DNA of 5,869 bases from Bacillota bacterium (lineage in GTDB: Bacteria; Bacillota; Clostridia; Lachnospirales; Lachnospiraceae), in the NCBI GenBank assembly GCA_023428885.1, contig JAEYWQ010000095.1:1-5869 (forward strand). The letters are read 5' to 3'. Below, in pieces: positions 5,140 through 5,869 of the stretch (position 1 is its first letter; the number at the start of each line of letters is the position of its first letter). Made by a program: the position numbers and the translations under genes. Below the pieces are notes generated by a model. It searched no databases, was not told the DNA's origin, and saw nothing but the letters and a program-made list of their open reading frames with translations.

Positions 5140-5168
5140 ATATATAGCATATGTAAGGAGGAATTGTT

Positions 5169-5630
5169 ATGATGATGCCAAGTATTTGGAATGATAATTT
5201 GTTTGATAGTTTTTTCAGTAATTGGAAGAAGAATTTTTCTCTGGATTCATTTTGGGACGATAAGAGTTTCCCAACAATGTCTTCCTTTGAGAGTGGAATG
5301 ATGAAGGCAGATGTTAGAGAAAAAGAAGGCTATTATCTAGTAGATTTAGAGCTGCCAGGTATTAGTAAAGAAGATGTGAAAGCTAAATTGAAGGATGGTT
5401 ATTTAACCATTACGGCTGAAAAGAATCAAAGCAATGAAGAGAATGATAAAGCTGATCGCTATATTCGTAGAGAACGATATTTTGGTCAGTGCAGCAGATC
5501 CTTTTATGTAGGTGAGAATATCACCGAAGAGGATATTAGTGCTAGATTTGATAATGGAGTTCTTTCTTTGACCATTCCTAAGAAAGAATTGAAGGCGATT
5601 GAAGCTGATAAATATATTAAGATCGAGTAA
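5169..5630 (+). CDS. hsp20: Hsp20 / alpha-crystallin family small heat-shock protein
   Basis: A 153-residue ATP-independent chaperone that forms large oligomers and holds unfolding proteins for refolding by DnaK and GroE. Residues 1-45 are the family's variable aromatic N-terminus (MMMPSIWNDNLFDSFF). Residues 47-138 are the alpha-crystallin domain: ADVREKEGYYLVDLELPG, then GYLTITAEK, RYIRRERYFGQCSRSF and the signature A125-RFDNGVLSLTIPK. The tail carries the I-x-I oligomerisation motif as I150-K-I152. Length is normal for bacterial members. AAGGAGG (5155-5161) lies 7 nt before ATG 5169; ATGs at 5172 and 5175 follow directly but are less well spaced. Expression should be controlled by HrcA through the CIRCE-promoter about 180 nt upstream. 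The gene appears monocistronic. Oddity: its C-terminal codons and stop are repeated in frame just downstream. No clear terminator follows. Confidence 0.97.
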   Translation: MMMPSIWNDNLFDSFFSNWKKNFSLDSFWDDKSFPTMSSFESGMMKADVREKEGYYLVDLELPGISKEDVKAKLKDGYLTITAEKNQSNEENDKADRYIRRERYFGQCSRSFYVGENITEEDISARFDNGVLSLTIPKKELKAIEADKYIKIE

Positions 5631-5708
5631 CTTCTTGCTTGCTTGCATAACTATATAAGGATTGAGTAGCTTCTTGGTTACTTGCATAAATATAGATATA
5701 TTAGGTAA
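5608..5708 (+). repeat. 39-bp tandem repeat carrying the hsp20 tail and stop codon
   Basis: The 3' end of hsp20 and its flank recur with a 39-nt period. TATATTAAGATCGAGTAA (5613-5630, YIKIE-stop) is echoed by TATATAAGGATTGAGTAG (5652-5669, YIRIE-stop). After each stop comes a shared flank, CTTCTTG followed a few bases on by CTTGCATAA. A decayed third unit follows (CATAAATAT, then ATTAGGTAA, ending 5708). Stops fall at 5628, 5667 and 5706, all in one frame and exactly 39 nt apart. Units one and two differ at about seven positions over 44 nt. Confidence 0.85.
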
Positions 5709-5869
5709 TTGCGAAACGCACCAATAAAAAGAGATTCTCGAATATCATCTTTACATTTATTTGTTTCTTTTGATTTTCAAGGCTCACATCTAGACTGCAT
5801 GTTCTGTTTAAGAAAAAAAGAGTACACAAAAAGAACCTTTGAATGGAATATATGAAATCATAGACAACA
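5709..5869. other. AT-rich 3' flank without recognised features
   Basis: No ORF with a ribosome site, RNA gene or intrinsic terminator is recognisable here. A short TGCG-AAA-CGCA stem (about 5710-5720) and a TTGA-TTT-TCAA stem (about 5770-5780) exist, but neither is followed by a T-run, so neither is a convincing terminator for hsp20. Confidence 0.5.

Noticed and set aside
5403..5687. Minus-strand open frame covering the end of hsp20 and the repeat
   Set aside because: It is opposite the conserved alpha-crystallin domain. Its repetitive start (…KKLL… twice) is only the 39-nt repeat read backwards.
5631..5708. The 39-nt repeats as a CRISPR-like array
   Set aside because: Units are directly adjacent with no spacers, too few, and derived from the hsp20 tail.
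5799..5856. An 18-codon frame starting at ATG 5799
   Set aside because: Too short, no ribosome site, no recognisable content.
5760..5869. Resemblance of CCTTGAAAATC (minus strand) to rRNA-operon leader or spacer sequence
   Set aside because: Only about ten bases match that style of sequence, with no 16S, 23S or tRNA sequence in the window.

Overview
The window looks like a low-GC Firmicute, most likely a clostridial (Lachnospiraceae-type) chromosome. The evidence is strong Shine-Dalgarno sites of the AAGGAGG type, a TTG start codon, sigma-A-like promoters, a CIRCE/HrcA heat-shock operator, and an Hsp20 whose N-terminus (MMMPSIWNDNLFDSFF) resembles those of that group. The assignment rests on sequence feel, not on a search.

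Region 1 (1-1298, plus strand, about 50% GC in the lines I counted) is the end of an export operon. It holds the C-terminus of an ABC-transporter ATPase, an ABC-2 type permease overlapping it by 8 nt, and 15 nt later a small regulator that joins an XRE helix-turn-helix to an AbrB-like DNA-binding domain. The three genes probably form one unit: exporter plus its controller.

Region 2 (1299-2864) starts with a 10-bp hairpin and a very long terminator hairpin that separates the operon from two minus-strand genes. Read on the minus strand, these are a GyrI-like small-molecule-binding protein and then a membrane-anchored XRE regulator with a TTG start and a palindromic candidate operator in front of it. 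From here on the DNA is visibly AT-richer (about 35% GC where counted).

Region 3 (2865-4960) has a roughly 500-nt AT-rich intergenic stretch with one doubtful small membrane-protein ORF. It is followed by a long secreted lipoprotein of unknown function, with a 30-bp in-frame tandem repeat just after the lipid anchor and two Asp-rich calcium-type loops.

Region 4 (4961-5869) is a heat-shock unit. A CIRCE operator is interleaved with a near-consensus promoter, followed by a structured leader of about 150 nt and an Hsp20 small heat-shock protein. Directly after hsp20 its own tail (C-terminal codons plus stop plus 3' flank) is repeated in frame with a 39-nt period, so three stop codons lie exactly 39 nt apart. 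The last 160 nt hold nothing I can name.

No complete new defence or mobile system is visible. The most interesting items are the duplicated hsp20 tail, the CIRCE mismatch that creates a perfect -35 hexamer, the XRE-AbrB fusion beside the exporter, and the minisatellite in the lipoprotein.
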